Under the pieces are notes generated by a model. The model ran no database searches. It was not told where the DNA came from and saw nothing but the letters and a program-made list of their open reading frames with translations. 33,118 nucleotides of DNA from an uncultured Oscillospiraceae bacterium (GTDB lineage: Bacteria; Bacillota; Clostridia; Oscillospirales; Oscillospiraceae), in the NCBI GenBank assembly GCA_934565775.1, contig CAKTIN010000012.1, positions 1 to 33,118 of the forward strand. The letters are read 5' to 3'. Of the stretch, positions 1-7,580 are shown piece by piece (position 1 is the first letter of the stretch; every line of letters begins with the position of its first letter). A program made the position numbers and the translations under genes.

Positions 1-2
1 TG

Positions 3-473
3 CTTCTGCTCAACACGGTGGGGGGAGATATTGAGGCGGGGCTGGCCATTGCGGAGATGATCTCCGGAATGAAAAAGCCTACGGTTTCTCTGGTCCTGGG
101 AGGCGGTCACTCCATCGGCGTGCCTCTGGCGGTATGCACACGCCGGTCCTTTATCGCGCCGACCGCCAGCATGACCATCCACCCCGTGCGGATGACCGGC
201 ATGGTGGTAGGCGCGCCCCAGACCTACCGGTATTTTAACCGGATCCAGGAGCAGATCGTGGATTTTGTCACGGCAAATTCAAAAATCAGCGGGGAGACCT
301 TCCGGGACTATATGATGGCAACCGGGGAAATGGCCACCGATGTGGGGACCATCCTTTACGGACGGCAGGCGGTGGAATGCGGTCTGATCGACCAGCTGGG
401 GAGCCTCAGCGACGCCCTGTCCTGCCTGCACCGCATGGCGGAGGAGCAGCCCGGCGGGGAGCAGAGGCCCTAG
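3..473 (+). CDS. ClpP/TepA-like serine protease (5' partial)
   Basis: This is the C-terminal part of a ClpP-class peptidase; the reading frame is open to the left edge, so the true start lies outside the window. The visible part begins with an NTVGGD strand-turn. The nucleophile serine sits in GGGHSIG (codon 111-113) and the catalytic histidine in TIHPVR (codon 180-182), both as in the ClpP fold. The wording around these motifs fits the Firmicutes TepA/YmfB-like branch better than housekeeping ClpP, which pairs with ClpX/ClpC. Members of this branch often sit beside ftsK/spoIIIE, as here. It ends with a TAG, followed by 100 bases that carry the promoter of the next gene. The fold and catalytic residues are seen; the substrate is unknown. 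Confidence 0.85.
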   Translation, partial: LLLNTVGGDIEAGLAIAEMISGMKKPTVSLVLGGGHSIGVPLAVCTRRSFIAPTASMTIHPVRMTGMVVGAPQTYRYFNRIQEQIVDFVTANSKISGETFRDYMMATGEMATDVGTILYGRQAVECGLIDQLGSLSDALSCLHRMAEEQPGGEQRP

Positions 474-511
474 GCGCGGCGCGCCGGGCTTGCCGGGGCG
501 AAAACTTACGC

Positions 512-540
512 TGGCTTTTTCTCCGGGAATGTGGTATGAT
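512..540 (+). promoter_or_regulatory. Promoter upstream of the uppP-like gene
   Basis: A TATGAT -10 hexamer (535-540) is preceded by TGG, giving an extended -10 element. The hexamer 17 bases upstream (TGGCTT) is a poor -35, so activity would rest on the extended -10. It lies about 30 bases before the chosen TTG start and its Shine-Dalgarno sequence. Confidence 0.5.
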
Positions 541-573
541 AAAAGAACACAGAAAGAGAACGGAGGGAGCGGC

Positions 574-1431
574 TTGGAGCTGACGTGGTTAAAGGGGATC
601 CTGCTGGCATGGATCCGGGGATTGACGGAGATTTTCCCGGTTTCCGGCGGCGCACATCAGGCAATCGCCCAGGAGATCCTGGGCCTACAGACCTATCAGC
701 AGAACGGCCGGCTGTTTGAGGCCTTCCTCCGGCTGGGGATTTTCTGCGCGGTGCTGCTGTTTTTCCGGCGGGAGCTGCGGGTCCTGATGCTGGAGCTGCT
801 GCGCGCGCTCCATCTGAAGCCTCGCCCCAGGCGGCGGGGGCCGGACCGGCTTTCCGCCCGGATGCTGGTGCTGATCCTTGCGGCCTCGCTGCCCATGCTG
901 CTGACGATTCCCTTTTCCGCCGCAGTGCAGAGCCTGTATGGGAACCTGCTGGCGGTGGCGGCGGCTCTGGTCCTGACCGGCCTGGGCCTGTACATCTGCG
1001 ATCATTTGCCCCATGGAAACAAGGACGGAAAGAATCTCTCCCTGGGCAATGCGCTTTCTCTGGGGCTGTGCCAGGCGCTTTCCGTCATTCCCGGCATTTC
1101 CCGCACGGGAGCGGTGCTTTCCGCGTCCTGGGCTCTGGGGGTAGACAGCGCCTTTGCGCTGCGTTTTGGCTTCCTCATGTGGGTGCCGGCTCTGGCGATC
1201 GACTGCGTGGCCCAGCTGATCCGGGGAATCCGGGGCGTGAGCGCCGGGCTGGAGGCGTTTTCCGGAAAAATCTTTTTCCTGTATCTGGTCTGCGGGGTGC
1301 TGGCGGGCGTCGCCGCGTTTACGGCGCTGCGGCTGCTCCGGTTCCTGGACCGGAAGAAGGCCCTTGGAAACAGTGCCTTCTATTGCTGGACCGCCGCAAT
1401 GGTGGCCTTTATCCTGTTTTTGATAAGCTGA
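574..1431 (+). CDS. uppP: Divergent undecaprenyl-diphosphatase (UppP/BacA family)
   Basis: This is a 285-residue, very hydrophobic membrane protein of the BacA/UppP family, which dephosphorylates undecaprenyl diphosphate to recycle the cell-wall lipid carrier. The first family box reads GLTEIFPVSGGAH (residues 16-28) and the second PGISRTGA, with its arginine at about residue 177. The TTG start at 574 is chosen because GGAGG lies at 562-566 and the residues upstream of it do not resemble the family; a longer frame exists from 490. Oddity: the family's (E/Q)xxxE catalytic pair is here R15 to E19, so the first acidic or amide residue is replaced by arginine, and the usual SSxGH is SGGAH. It may be a paralogue with altered activity. 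It is 13 bases from ftsK, so the two are likely co-transcribed. Confidence 0.8.
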   Translation: MELTWLKGILLAWIRGLTEIFPVSGGAHQAIAQEILGLQTYQQNGRLFEAFLRLGIFCAVLLFFRRELRVLMLELLRALHLKPRPRRRGPDRLSARMLVLILAASLPMLLTIPFSAAVQSLYGNLLAVAAALVLTGLGLYICDHLPHGNKDGKNLSLGNALSLGLCQALSVIPGISRTGAVLSASWALGVDSAFALRFGFLMWVPALAIDCVAQLIRGIRGVSAGLEAFSGKIFFLYLVCGVLAGVAAFTALRLLRFLDRKKALGNSAFYCWTAAMVAFILFLIS

Positions 1432-1444
1432 GTGGGAGGAAACT

Positions 1445-4180
1445 ATGGCGGAAAGGAAGAAAAAATCCCAAAAATCTACGGCAAATAAAAAGGCCGGACC
1501 CGGAAAGGGGACCGGCCGCAGCTCTGCTGCGGCAAAGCAGCCGGTGCAGGAGATCAAGCCGGATCCCATCCCCCTGCGGGGAATCCTGGCGGCGGTGTTT
1601 CTCGCCCTTGCCCTGTTGAATCTTTTCAGCTGCGCCGGGGTGGACGCCTATCTGACCAACGCCATGCGCACGGTCATGTCCGGCCTATTTGGCGGCACGG
1701 GGTACTATCTTATGTGCCTGGTGTGGCTGCTGCTGTTTTATGTCCATGCCTTCAGCCACGGGCGGCCCATTGCCGGCCGGGTCCTGGCCTGCTGGGGGCT
1801 GGTTGCGAGTACCAGCGCGATTTCTCACCTCTCTGCGGCGGCGCTGACCCTGCCGGGCGGCTTTTTCCCGGACGTGAAGGCGCTGTGGGAGGCCGGAGTT
1901 GCAGGCACCACCGGGGGAATTCTGGGCGGCGCCGTGGGGAATGCTCTGCGGCTTTGCGTGGGCAAGACCCTGGCAATCCTGCTTTTGTGCTTGCTGACGG
2001 TGGTGTGGATGCTGGCAATTTTCCGGATTACACCGGCCAGCCTGGTCCGGGCCATTCGAAATAGGCCCCGGCCGGAGCCTCTGCCGGAGCGGGAGGAGCA
2101 GCAGGACCCTGCCAGCGCCATGGTGAATCATTTTGCCAATAAGCACGTCCAGCGGACGGAGCGGAGGCGGCAGGAGCAGCAGGAGCGCCAGCAGAGCATT
2201 GACCTGGACGCCCTGTCTCAGGACCCCTATGCCCCGCCCTCCGAGCTGCCGAAGAAGGAAAAGAAGCCCAGAAAGAACCCCCGTCCCCTGTCTCCGGATG
2301 AGTTCCTGGAGCGGGAGGAGCCTGTAGAGAAAAAGCAGCCGAATCCGTATGATATGTTCCCCGGGGAGATCTTTGACGAGGAGGACCCGGTCCTGCCGGA
2401 GGAGGCTCCGGCGCCGTCGAGCACACAGCCTGCGTCCCGGGAAGAGGAGCTTCCCATCCAGGAGGCGTCCTCCCTTGCGCCGGAGGCAGAGCCCCCGGCG
2501 GAGCAGGAGCTGCCCAATGCGGAGGAGCCGCTCTTCCCCCCCCAGGAGCCGGAGAAGCGCCAGAGCCACGACGTCGCCTCCGTGCGGGAGGCACGGCGGG
2601 CCGGAGGCAGCGAGACTGCCCAGACGGCGGAGGAGGTGGCCCAGGAGATCGACGAGGCGGCGGCCGTGCCGCCCCCGGTGTACCGGTTCCCGCCGCTGGA
2701 GCTGCTGCAAAAGCCGAATCCCGGCGCAGCAGACGGCACGGAGGAAATGCGGGAGAACTCCAAGCGCCTGATGGAGACCCTGGACAGCTTCAAGATCAAG
2801 GCCAAGCTCTGCAATGTGACCCGGGGCCCCACGGTGACCCGGTATGAGATCGAGCTGGAGCGCGGCGTGCGCCTGGCGAAGATCACGTCTCTGGCCGATG
2901 ACATCGCCCTAAATCTGGGGGCCACCGGCGTTCGGGTCGCGGCGGTGCCCAATGAGGTGTCCGTTGTAGGCATTGAGGTCCCCAATAAGAAGGTCACCAC
3001 CGTGACTCTGCGGGAGGTCATTACCTCCGCGCCCTTTGTGCGGGCCAAGTCCAAGACGACCTTTGCCACGGGCAAGGACATCAGCGGCTCCGTGGTTCTG
3101 GGGGACATTGCCGGAATGCCCCACTTGATGATTGCCGGTACCACCGGTTCCGGCAAGTCCGTCTGTATTAACAGTATTTTGATCTCTCTGCTGTATAAGG
3201 CGAAGCCGGATGAAGTCCGCTTCATCATGGTGGACCCCAAGATGGTGGAGCTGGGCATTTATAACGGGATCCCCCATCTGCTGATCCCCGTGGTGACCGA
3301 TCCCAAAAAGGCGGCGGGGGCGCTGCAATGGGCCGTGACGGAAATGATGCGCCGGTATAAGACCCTGTCGTCGGTCAAGACCCGGGATATTGACGCCTAT
3401 AACGCCCTGATGGAGGAGACCGGCGGCGAGAGAATGCCCATGATCGTGGTCATTATCGATGAGCTGGCGGATCTGATGATGGTCTCAGCGAAGGATGTGG
3501 AGGCAAGCATCTGCCGGATTGCCCAGATGGGGCGCGCGGCGGGGATCCACCTGGTGGTGGCGACCCAGCGGCCCTCTGCGGATGTCATTACCGGTATCAT
3601 GCGGGCCAATATCCCCAGCAAGATCGTCTTTTCCGTGTCGTCTCCCCTGGAATCCCGGATTATCTGCGGGGTATCCGGTGCGGAGAAGCTGGTGGGCAAG
3701 GGCGATATGCTCTTCATGCCCCACGGGCAGAACGTCGGCCGCCGGGTCCAGGGCTGCTTCGTCAGCGATGGCGAGGTGGAGCGCATTACGAACTTCATCC
3801 GGGAGAACGCCCAGGCGGATTACAGCGAGCAGGTGATGGCGGAGATCGACGAGCAGGCGGAGCAGAATGAGCGCCGCAGCGCGGCGGACGCCGACGAAGC
3901 GCCCATGGAGCAGGAGTATGACGAGCTGCTCCCGGCGGCGGTGGAGGTGTTCCTGGATATTAAGGTGGCCTCCGTGTCCGTGCTGCAGCGGAAGCTGAAG
4001 CTGGGCTATGCCCGGGCGGCGCGGATCGTAGACGAGATGGAGGAAATGGGCATTGTCGGGCCCCATGCGGGCTCCAAGGGGCGGCAGCTGCTGATCACCC
4101 GGGAGCAGTGGGAGCAGATGCAGGGCGGCCAGATGTCCATTCCCGAGACGTCTGAGCCGGTCCCGGAGGAGATCGACTGA
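1445..4180 (+). CDS. ftsK: DNA translocase FtsK/SpoIIIE
   Basis: This 911-residue septal DNA pump moves chromosome ends across the closing septum (FtsK) or into the forespore (SpoIIIE). Domain order: a lysine-rich cytoplasmic N-terminus; four membrane helices between about residues 46 and 195; a long Pro/Glu/Arg-rich linker to about residue 440; and the RecA-like motor. The Walker A motif is G565-S572 (GTTGSGKS) and the Walker B acidic pair is D672-E673. The motor also carries QMGRAAGIHLVVATQRPS and the GKGDMLF segment. A C-terminal winged-helix gamma domain (around ELLPAAVEVF to LLITREQW) reads polar DNA motifs. Start: ATG with GGGAGGA just upstream. The sequence alone does not separate vegetative FtsK from SpoIIIE. 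Downstream is the ECF S component, 79 bases away. Confidence 0.96.
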   Translation: MAERKKKSQKSTANKKAGPGKGTGRSSAAAKQPVQEIKPDPIPLRGILAAVFLALALLNLFSCAGVDAYLTNAMRTVMSGLFGGTGYYLMCLVWLLLFYVHAFSHGRPIAGRVLACWGLVASTSAISHLSAAALTLPGGFFPDVKALWEAGVAGTTGGILGGAVGNALRLCVGKTLAILLLCLLTVVWMLAIFRITPASLVRAIRNRPRPEPLPEREEQQDPASAMVNHFANKHVQRTERRRQEQQERQQSIDLDALSQDPYAPPSELPKKEKKPRKNPRPLSPDEFLEREEPVEKKQPNPYDMFPGEIFDEEDPVLPEEAPAPSSTQPASREEELPIQEASSLAPEAEPPAEQELPNAEEPLFPPQEPEKRQSHDVASVREARRAGGSETAQTAEEVAQEIDEAAAVPPPVYRFPPLELLQKPNPGAADGTEEMRENSKRLMETLDSFKIKAKLCNVTRGPTVTRYEIELERGVRLAKITSLADDIALNLGATGVRVAAVPNEVSVVGIEVPNKKVTTVTLREVITSAPFVRAKSKTTFATGKDISGSVVLGDIAGMPHLMIAGTTGSGKSVCINSILISLLYKAKPDEVRFIMVDPKMVELGIYNGIPHLLIPVVTDPKKAAGALQWAVTEMMRRYKTLSSVKTRDIDAYNALMEETGGERMPMIVVIIDELADLMMVSAKDVEASICRIAQMGRAAGIHLVVATQRPSADVITGIMRANIPSKIVFSVSSPLESRIICGVSGAEKLVGKGDMLFMPHGQNVGRRVQGCFVSDGEVERITNFIRENAQADYSEQVMAEIDEQAEQNERRSAADADEAPMEQEYDELLPAAVEVFLDIKVASVSVLQRKLKLGYARAARIVDEMEEMGIVGPHAGSKGRQLLITREQWEQMQGGQMSIPETSEPVPEEID

Positions 4181-4229
4181 CCGGATACATCGGCCCTCGG
4201 GCCTTTGTAAATATTTGCGTTGCATCCGG
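4181..4229 (+). other. Structured leader between ftsK and the ECF gene
   Basis: The spacer after ftsK folds on paper: CCGGAT (4181-4186) pairs with ATCCGG (4224-4229). Inside, ACA/TGT and GGCC/GGCC arms close on a CTCG tetraloop. There is no run of T, so it is not an intrinsic terminator. It could be an mRNA-stabilising or regulatory leader, or chance; no known riboswitch class is recognised. Confidence 0.25.
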
Positions 4230-4259
4230 AGAGCCGGAGCGACAGCAGGAGGTACGTTT

Positions 4260-4820
4260 ATGTCAAATCGAAAAGTGGAACGGATGGTTGGTCTAGCCAT
4301 TCTCACCGCCATTGTGGTGGTGCTGCAATTGCTGGGCAGCTTCATCAAGATCGGGCCGGTGTCCATAACCCTGGTGCTCATTCCGATCGTGGTGGGCGCG
4401 GCGGTGTATGGGCCCCTGGCGGGGGCCTATCTGGGCGGCGTATTCGCGGTGGTGGTGCTGTGCCAGCCGGATACCTCATCCTTTTACCAGATCAGCGTCC
4501 TGGCTACCGTGGTAACGGTCCTGGCAAAGGGGATCCTTTGCGGCTGGGTCAGCGGCCTTGCCTATCGCGCTCTGGCCCGGAAGAACCAATGGGCGGCGAT
4601 CCTTGTGGCCGCCGTGCTGGCGCCGGTCCTCAATACGGGCGTGTTTTTCCTGGGGTGCCGCCTGTTTTTCTGGGAGGCCCTTGGGCAATGGGGTGCAGGA
4701 AACGCCATGAAGTATCTGATCACGGTGGTGATCGGCGTGAATTTCCTGGGGGAGCTGGGCATGAACCTGGTGTGCAGCCCTGTGATCCTGCGGATCCTGA
4801 AGGCGCTTCACCGCGCATAA
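4260..4820 (+). CDS. ECF transporter S component
   Basis: This 186-residue integral membrane protein is built of about six hydrophobic helices. It matches the substrate-capture (S) subunits of energy-coupling-factor vitamin transporters. Those subunits bind one micronutrient and share an EcfA/EcfA'/EcfT module, which is not in this window. The N-terminal pattern of a short basic stretch, then a helix with LVLIPIVVGAAVYGPLAGAYLG, is typical of the PF12822-type group. Start: the ATG at 4260 has CAGGAGG a few bases upstream; an in-frame start at 4215 lacks this and adds a non-conserved stretch. The substrate cannot be read from sequence (pantothenate, folate and riboflavin types are all possible). 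It is the last gene before a double terminator. Confidence 0.85.
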   Translation: MSNRKVERMVGLAILTAIVVVLQLLGSFIKIGPVSITLVLIPIVVGAAVYGPLAGAYLGGVFAVVVLCQPDTSSFYQISVLATVVTVLAKGILCGWVSGLAYRALARKNQWAAILVAAVLAPVLNTGVFFLGCRLFFWEALGQWGAGNAMKYLITVVIGVNFLGELGMNLVCSPVILRILKALHRA

Positions 4821-4823
4821 CGG

Positions 4824-4856
4824 AAAACACCCACCGGTGCCGCCGGTGGGTGTTTT
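4824..4856. terminator. Bidirectional intrinsic terminator 1
   Basis: A perfect 14-bp stem (AAAACACCCACCGG with its complement) encloses the loop TGCCG. The outer A/T runs give a U-tract on either strand. It begins four bases after the ECF stop codon. Confidence 0.9.
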
Positions 4857-4859
4857 CAG

Positions 4860-4893
4860 AAAACTCCAGTCGGTTTCAGACTGGAGTTTTTCT
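4860..4893. terminator. Bidirectional intrinsic terminator 2
   Basis: A perfect 12-bp stem (AAAACTCCAGTC with its complement) has a 7-base loop and is followed by TTTTT on the plus strand. It sits between two converging genes and can stop the minus-strand EamA transcript as well. Confidence 0.88.
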
Positions 4894-4913
4894 GCTTTGG
4901 GAAGTATTTCTGT

Positions 4914-5828
4914 TTACATATCGAATACGCCCATCATGACGATGCCCACGACAGTGACCCCAATGGCCAGGTAATGCTTCCAGGAGAGCTTTTCCTTCAG
5001 GAAAATGCGGCTCCACACCACGGACACCGCGCAGTAGGAGGCGATAATGGGGGCGGACATGGCGAAATGGGCCTTGTCCGCAATGGCCATAATGTAGGCC
5101 AGCTGGCCGGCGGTCTCAAAGGCTGCGCCGATGTATTTGGGTGCCGCCCGGCGGAACACCGGCTTTTCCCGGCAGATGAAAAACGTATACACGAAGCACA
5201 CTGTGCCTACGGCCAGGAAGGTGAGCTCATAGGCCACATTGGCGGAGGCCTCGTCCAGAGACTCTAGGACGATGCTGTCCGCAACGGAGCCCGCTGCGTC
5301 CAGGACGCAGTAGACTACGGGCAGGGCTAGGGCAATCCAGGATTTGGCGTATTTGTAATTGGAGGCGGACTGCCGTTCTGCCCGGAGGGTCTCATCCTCC
5401 GTGGATTCGGCGATGCCCAGCCCAATCACGCCCAGGCAGGTCAGTCCCACCGCCACAAACTGCGCCGGGACCATCTCCGCGCCGCCGCCCAGAAACAGAA
5501 TGGAGAAGATCGCCGCCAGCGCACCGGAGCTGTTGCAGATGGGGGAGGAGATGGACAGTTCAATGTACCGCAGGCCGATATAGCCCAGGGCCATGGAGAC
5601 GATGTACAGCGCGGAGACGGGCAGGTACGTCCAGATGATCCCCCAGGAAATGGGGACCTTGTTTACGAAAATCTCAAAGGTCGCATGCAGACCCATGACC
5701 ACGCCCACGGCAGTGGTCATCTTGAGGTGAGAGTGGCGGTCGTCGCTGTCCCGGCAGCCGATCTTGGAGAACAGATCGGAGCCCGACCAGCAGAGCAGGG
5801 CAATAACGGAAAGGAAGAACCAGCTCAT
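4914..5828 (-). CDS. EamA/DMT-family transporter
   Basis: This 304-residue membrane protein has about ten predicted helices arranged as two EamA repeats (roughly residues 1-140 and 160-304). That is the layout of the drug/metabolite transporter superfamily, which exports or exchanges small metabolites such as amino acids. The segment joining the halves is charged (around ESTEDETLRAERQS). Its ATG overlaps the stop of the PLP-enzyme gene (ATGA), and it is the third and last gene of the abrB operon. A plausible job is export or uptake of a substrate or product of that enzyme; this is inference from context only. It ends 21 bases from the shared terminators. Confidence 0.85.
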   Translation of the reverse strand: MSWFFLSVIALLCWSGSDLFSKIGCRDSDDRHSHLKMTTAVGVVMGLHATFEIFVNKVPISWGIIWTYLPVSALYIVSMALGYIGLRYIELSISSPICNSSGALAAIFSILFLGGGAEMVPAQFVAVGLTCLGVIGLGIAESTEDETLRAERQSASNYKYAKSWIALALPVVYCVLDAAGSVADSIVLESLDEASANVAYELTFLAVGTVCFVYTFFICREKPVFRRAAPKYIGAAFETAGQLAYIMAIADKAHFAMSAPIIASYCAVSVVWSRIFLKEKLSWKHYLAIGVTVVGIVMMGVFDM

Positions 5829-7132
5829 GCCTGTACCTCCTGATTCTGGGGAAGCGTGGCAAGCCCCGCCTCACAGAGCTTCTGCAGGGACAGGAGAATG
5901 CCGATTTTGGCATGGTACCAGGTCAGTCCACCCTGGAAATACACGGCGTAGGGCGGACGGATGGGGCCGTCGGCGGACAGCTCAATGGAGGAGCCCTGTA
6001 CAAAGGCTCCCGCCGCCATGATAACCTTGCTTTCATAGCCCGGCATATCCCAGGGCATGGGGGTGGCGAAGCTGTCCACCGGCGCGGCGGCTTGAATGCC
6101 CCGGCAGAAGGCGACCATGGCCTCCTCGCTGCCCAGCTCCACCGCCTGGATAATATCGTGGCGGGACTCTGCGGCGTTGGGAACGCAGCGGAAGCCCAGG
6201 GGCTCATAGAGATTGGCGGCAAAGACCGCGCCCTTCTCGGCGCTGGCTACCACCGTGGGGGCCAGGAAGAGCCCCTGATAAAAAGCGGGCATCAGGCCCA
6301 GATTTGCGCCGACCTCCTGCCCCAGGCCGGGGGCGGAGAGGCGGAAGGCGCACCGGGAGACGCACGCCTGGGTCCCGCAGATATAGCCGCCGATGGGGGC
6401 AAGACCGCCGCCGGGATTTTTAATCAGGGAGCCGACCACCATATCCGCACCCACATCCGAGGGTTCCAGGGTCTCTACAAACTCGCCGTAGCAGTTATCC
6501 ACCATGCAGATCAGGTCCTTGCGGATGTTCTTCACAAAGGCGATGAGCTCCCCAATCTGCCGGACGGAGAAGGTGGGGCGGGTGGCGTAGCCCTTGGAGC
6601 GCTGGATGGTGACCAGCTTGGTCTTGGGGGTAATGGCGGCGGCGATCCCATCATAGTCAAAAGTGCCGTCTGGCAGCAGGTCCACCTGCCGGTAGCTGAC
6701 GCCGTACTCCTTCAGGGAGCAGGGGCTGGGGCGGATGCCGATGACCTCCTCCAGCGTGTCGTAGGGCTTGCCCACAGGACTCAGCAGCTCGTCGCCGGGC
6801 AGAAGATTTGCCGCCAGGGCTACGGCCAGGGCATGGGTGCCGCAGGTGATCTGAGGCCGGACCAGGGCGGCTTCGGTGTGGAACACGTCGGCGTAGACCC
6901 GCTCCAGATTGTCGCGGCCCTCATCGTCGTAGCCGTAGCCGGTGGTGGCGGCGAAGCACGCCGCAGAGACCCGGTTGCGCTGCATGGCGGACAGGACCTT
7001 GGCCTGGTTGTATTCGGCCACCCGGTCAATGGCAGCAAAGCGGTCCGCCAGCTTTTTTACCGTGTCCTCTCCGTATTGAAATACGGCAGGGGAGATGCCG
7101 ATGGATTCATATAGCTCCAAACGCTCGTTCAT
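5825..7132 (-). CDS. Methionine gamma-lyase/aluminium-resistance family PLP enzyme
   Basis: This 435-residue cytosolic fold-type I pyridoxal-phosphate enzyme belongs to the family annotated as methionine gamma-lyase-like or aluminium resistance protein (PF06838). The Schiff-base lysine is K238 in SLIKNPGGG, a hallmark of the family, and TCGTHALAVAL and MVDNCYGEFVE are also typical. Family members are thought to cleave sulfur amino acids, but few are characterised. The ATG at 7132 is chosen because GAGGAAAG precedes it and the protein then begins MNERLELYESIG as expected; the frame stays open further upstream only as a shadow of abrB. It overlaps abrB (ATGA) and the transporter gene (ATGA), so all three are probably translationally coupled. 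Confidence 0.88.
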   Translation of the reverse strand: MNERLELYESIGISPAVFQYGEDTVKKLADRFAAIDRVAEYNQAKVLSAMQRNRVSAACFAATTGYGYDDEGRDNLERVYADVFHTEAALVRPQITCGTHALAVALAANLLPGDELLSPVGKPYDTLEEVIGIRPSPCSLKEYGVSYRQVDLLPDGTFDYDGIAAAITPKTKLVTIQRSKGYATRPTFSVRQIGELIAFVKNIRKDLICMVDNCYGEFVETLEPSDVGADMVVGSLIKNPGGGLAPIGGYICGTQACVSRCAFRLSAPGLGQEVGANLGLMPAFYQGLFLAPTVVASAEKGAVFAANLYEPLGFRCVPNAAESRHDIIQAVELGSEEAMVAFCRGIQAAAPVDSFATPMPWDMPGYESKVIMAAGAFVQGSSIELSADGPIRPPYAVYFQGGLTWYHAKIGILLSLQKLCEAGLATLPQNQEVQA

Positions 7133-7377
7133 GGTTCTCTTTCCTCTTTTTTCACAGAATTCAAAATTTGCGCCGCAAGGTCGCTGAGCAGCTCTGGGCG
7201 GGAGACGATCAGACCGGTCTCTTCCTCTCCTAAAATCAGCAGGGTATCCCCCGGCTGAATGCCGAAGAGCTCCCTGGCCTCCTTGGGGATGACGATCTGG
7301 CCCCGGTCTCCTACCCGCGCCGTGCCAAAGACCCGGCGGCCGTTGGTTTTTCCAAGCAGATGCTTTCCTCCGGCCAT
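7129..7377 (-). CDS. AbrB/SpoVT-family transcriptional regulator
   Basis: This 82-residue protein carries a swapped-hairpin AbrB DNA-binding domain over residues about 18-55 (VGDRGQIVIPKEARELFGIQPGD), followed by a short charged tail. Such proteins bind DNA as dimers or tetramers and often control the operon they head. Start: ATG preceded by AAAGGCGG. It is the first gene of a three-gene unit with a near-consensus promoter. Three tandem 9-bp repeats lie between that promoter and the start codon, so autoregulation is a reasonable inference. Confidence 0.9.
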   Translation of the reverse strand: MAGGKHLLGKTNGRRVFGTARVGDRGQIVIPKEARELFGIQPGDTLLILGEEETGLIVSRPELLSDLAAQILNSVKKEEREP

Positions 7378-7387
7378 AGGCCACCGC

Positions 7388-7414
7388 CTTTCACACTTTT
7401 CATACTTTTCACAC
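7388..7414 (-). repeat. Three tandem 9-bp repeats in the abrB leader
   Basis: Read on the minus strand, three contiguous 9-mers follow one another: GTGTGAAAA, GTATGAAAA and GTGTGAAAG. They cover roughly +1 to +27 of the predicted transcript. They may be an operator for the AbrB-family product or an RNA element; their function is untested. Confidence 0.7.
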
Positions 7415-7421
7415 GACCTAA

Positions 7422-7450
7422 AGGATAGCAGAAAATAGCTCCACTGTCAA
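7422..7450 (-). promoter_or_regulatory. Promoter of the abrB operon
   Basis: On the minus strand, a perfect TTGACA (7445-7450) is separated by exactly 17 bases from TATCCT (7422-7427). The predicted start of transcription is near 7415. It is back-to-back with the trkA promoter. Confidence 0.85.
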
Positions 7451-7490
7451 GGACTTTTCAAAATTTGATTGGGGAATTTTCGGAAAATAG

Positions 7491-7519
7491 TTGAAAAATT
7501 CAGAGAAAAATGGTATGAT
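7491..7519 (+). promoter_or_regulatory. Promoter of trkA
   Basis: TTGAAA (7491-7496), a 17-base spacer and TATGAT (7514-7519), with TGG directly before the -10. The match to a housekeeping-sigma promoter with extended -10 is good. Confidence 0.85.
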
Positions 7520-7580
7520 AGCCTTAATTTAGCACAAGGGGGCCAACGGGGTCCGCCGCGCCAAACGATGGAGGATTGAT

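Noticed and set aside
1685..3258. Two long minus-strand frames opposite the ftsK linker and motor
   Set aside because: They consist of arginine-, leucine- and serine-rich sequence mirroring the repetitive linker codons of ftsK.
4205..4259. TTGCATCCG before the ECF gene as the end of a tetrahydrofolate riboswitch
   Set aside because: Only this short match is present; the spacer after ftsK is too short and lacks the rest of the conserved core.
5825..7384. A 519-codon minus-strand frame that extends the PLP enzyme upstream by 84 codons
   Set aside because: The extra part is the wrong frame of the abrB gene; the ATG at 7132 has a good ribosome-binding site and matches the family start.
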